Below are positions 63,813 to 64,000 of a DNA stretch of 64,000 bases, one piece after another. The first letter of the stretch is position 1. The number at the start of each line of letters is the position of its first letter. The position numbers were made by a program, and so were the translations under genes. Source of the DNA: Shewanella sp. VB17 (lineage in GTDB: Bacteria; Pseudomonadota; Gammaproteobacteria; Enterobacterales; Shewanellaceae); contig NZ_JABRVS010000001.1 of the NCBI RefSeq assembly GCF_013248905.1, forward strand, positions 4,030,001 to 4,094,000, read 5' to 3'. The notes beneath the pieces were generated by a model. It had not been told where the DNA came from. It worked only from the letters and a program-made list of their open reading frames with translations, and searched no databases.

Positions 63813-64000
63813 TCTAAATAATAAAAGTAAGTAAGCATTACTCAGCTTAATCAATCTTCTTAAATACGTTTATAAATCATCGTGTGACTGAATCATTCAG
63901 TATCTCTACATCCATAGCAAAATGTGATTTTTTAACTGAATTCTAGCGACAAATTGATCACTACACTTACTGATTTGGTTAGGTGCTGTTGCGGTTATAA

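Noticed and set aside
63813..64000. Possible gene start at the right edge
   Set aside because: No ribosome site, long frame or RNA structure could be supported in the last 188 bp.

Overview
The window is a typical gammaproteobacterial chromosome segment, AT-rich (around 40% G+C by eye). Gene content and order point to Shewanella: a malQ-glgB-glgX-glgP-glgC-glgA run, a ruvX/yqgE/hemH block next to pilT-pilU, the yggS-proC-yggT-rdgB-hemW string, and trmB-yggL-glsB divergent from mutY-yggX ahead of tRNA-Phe and tRNA-Thr. The genus is an inference from gene content and order, not from a database search.

Layout. 1-2941: an RND efflux pump operon on the minus strand (the pump runs off the left edge), with a CpxR-like box upstream. 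3233-4979: three single genes (GNAT, NYN-domain, YbaK-like). 5098-17172: one minus-strand operon for glycogen and maltodextrin metabolism, with overlapping or tightly spaced genes. 17615-24527: an accessory stretch with a CPXCG protein, a membrane-protein gene broken by an in-frame TGA, a GFA protein, an intact IS4-type element beside an IS630 relic, a cold-shock gene with a clear terminator, an unknown protein and a BCCT transporter. 24844-27866: porin, periplasmic binding protein and an AraC/GyrI regulator. 28181-34964: a six-gene minus-strand operon built on an Aae-like tripartite exporter (FUSC, NodT outer-membrane factor, DUF1656, HlyD) followed by a K+-channel-like protein and an AI-2E-family protein. 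35519-39614: two tandem PhoA-type alkaline phosphatases and a periplasmic unknown behind an array of PhoB-like half-sites. 39678-45895: threonine aldolase, TRIC and MscS channels, an OmpA-domain remnant, a divergent PACE/LysR pair, a DUF4136 lipoprotein and a small membrane protein behind a Fur-like palindrome. 46078-62999: conserved housekeeping genes. 63203-63812: a decayed YceI gene, then a tRNA promoter and two tRNAs.

How the genes work together. The glg operon holds both synthesis (GlgC, GlgA, GlgB) and breakdown (GlgP, GlgX, MalQ) of glycogen. The phosphatase cluster looks like a phosphate-starvation unit. The rdgB-hemW junction carries a partial duplication of the start of hemW that keeps a TAATG stop/start overlap at both copies. 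Several short gene remnants that gene callers would miss sit in spacers: YceI, the tail of a tyrosine recombinase, an outer-membrane barrel tail, an OmpA domain and an IS630 fragment.

No CRISPR array, prophage, toxin-antitoxin pair or recognisable defence island was found. I did not find a clearly new system. The best candidates for follow-up are the exporter-plus-channel operon, the rdgB-hemW duplication, the phosphatase promoter array and the uncharacterised genes beside the regulatory sites.
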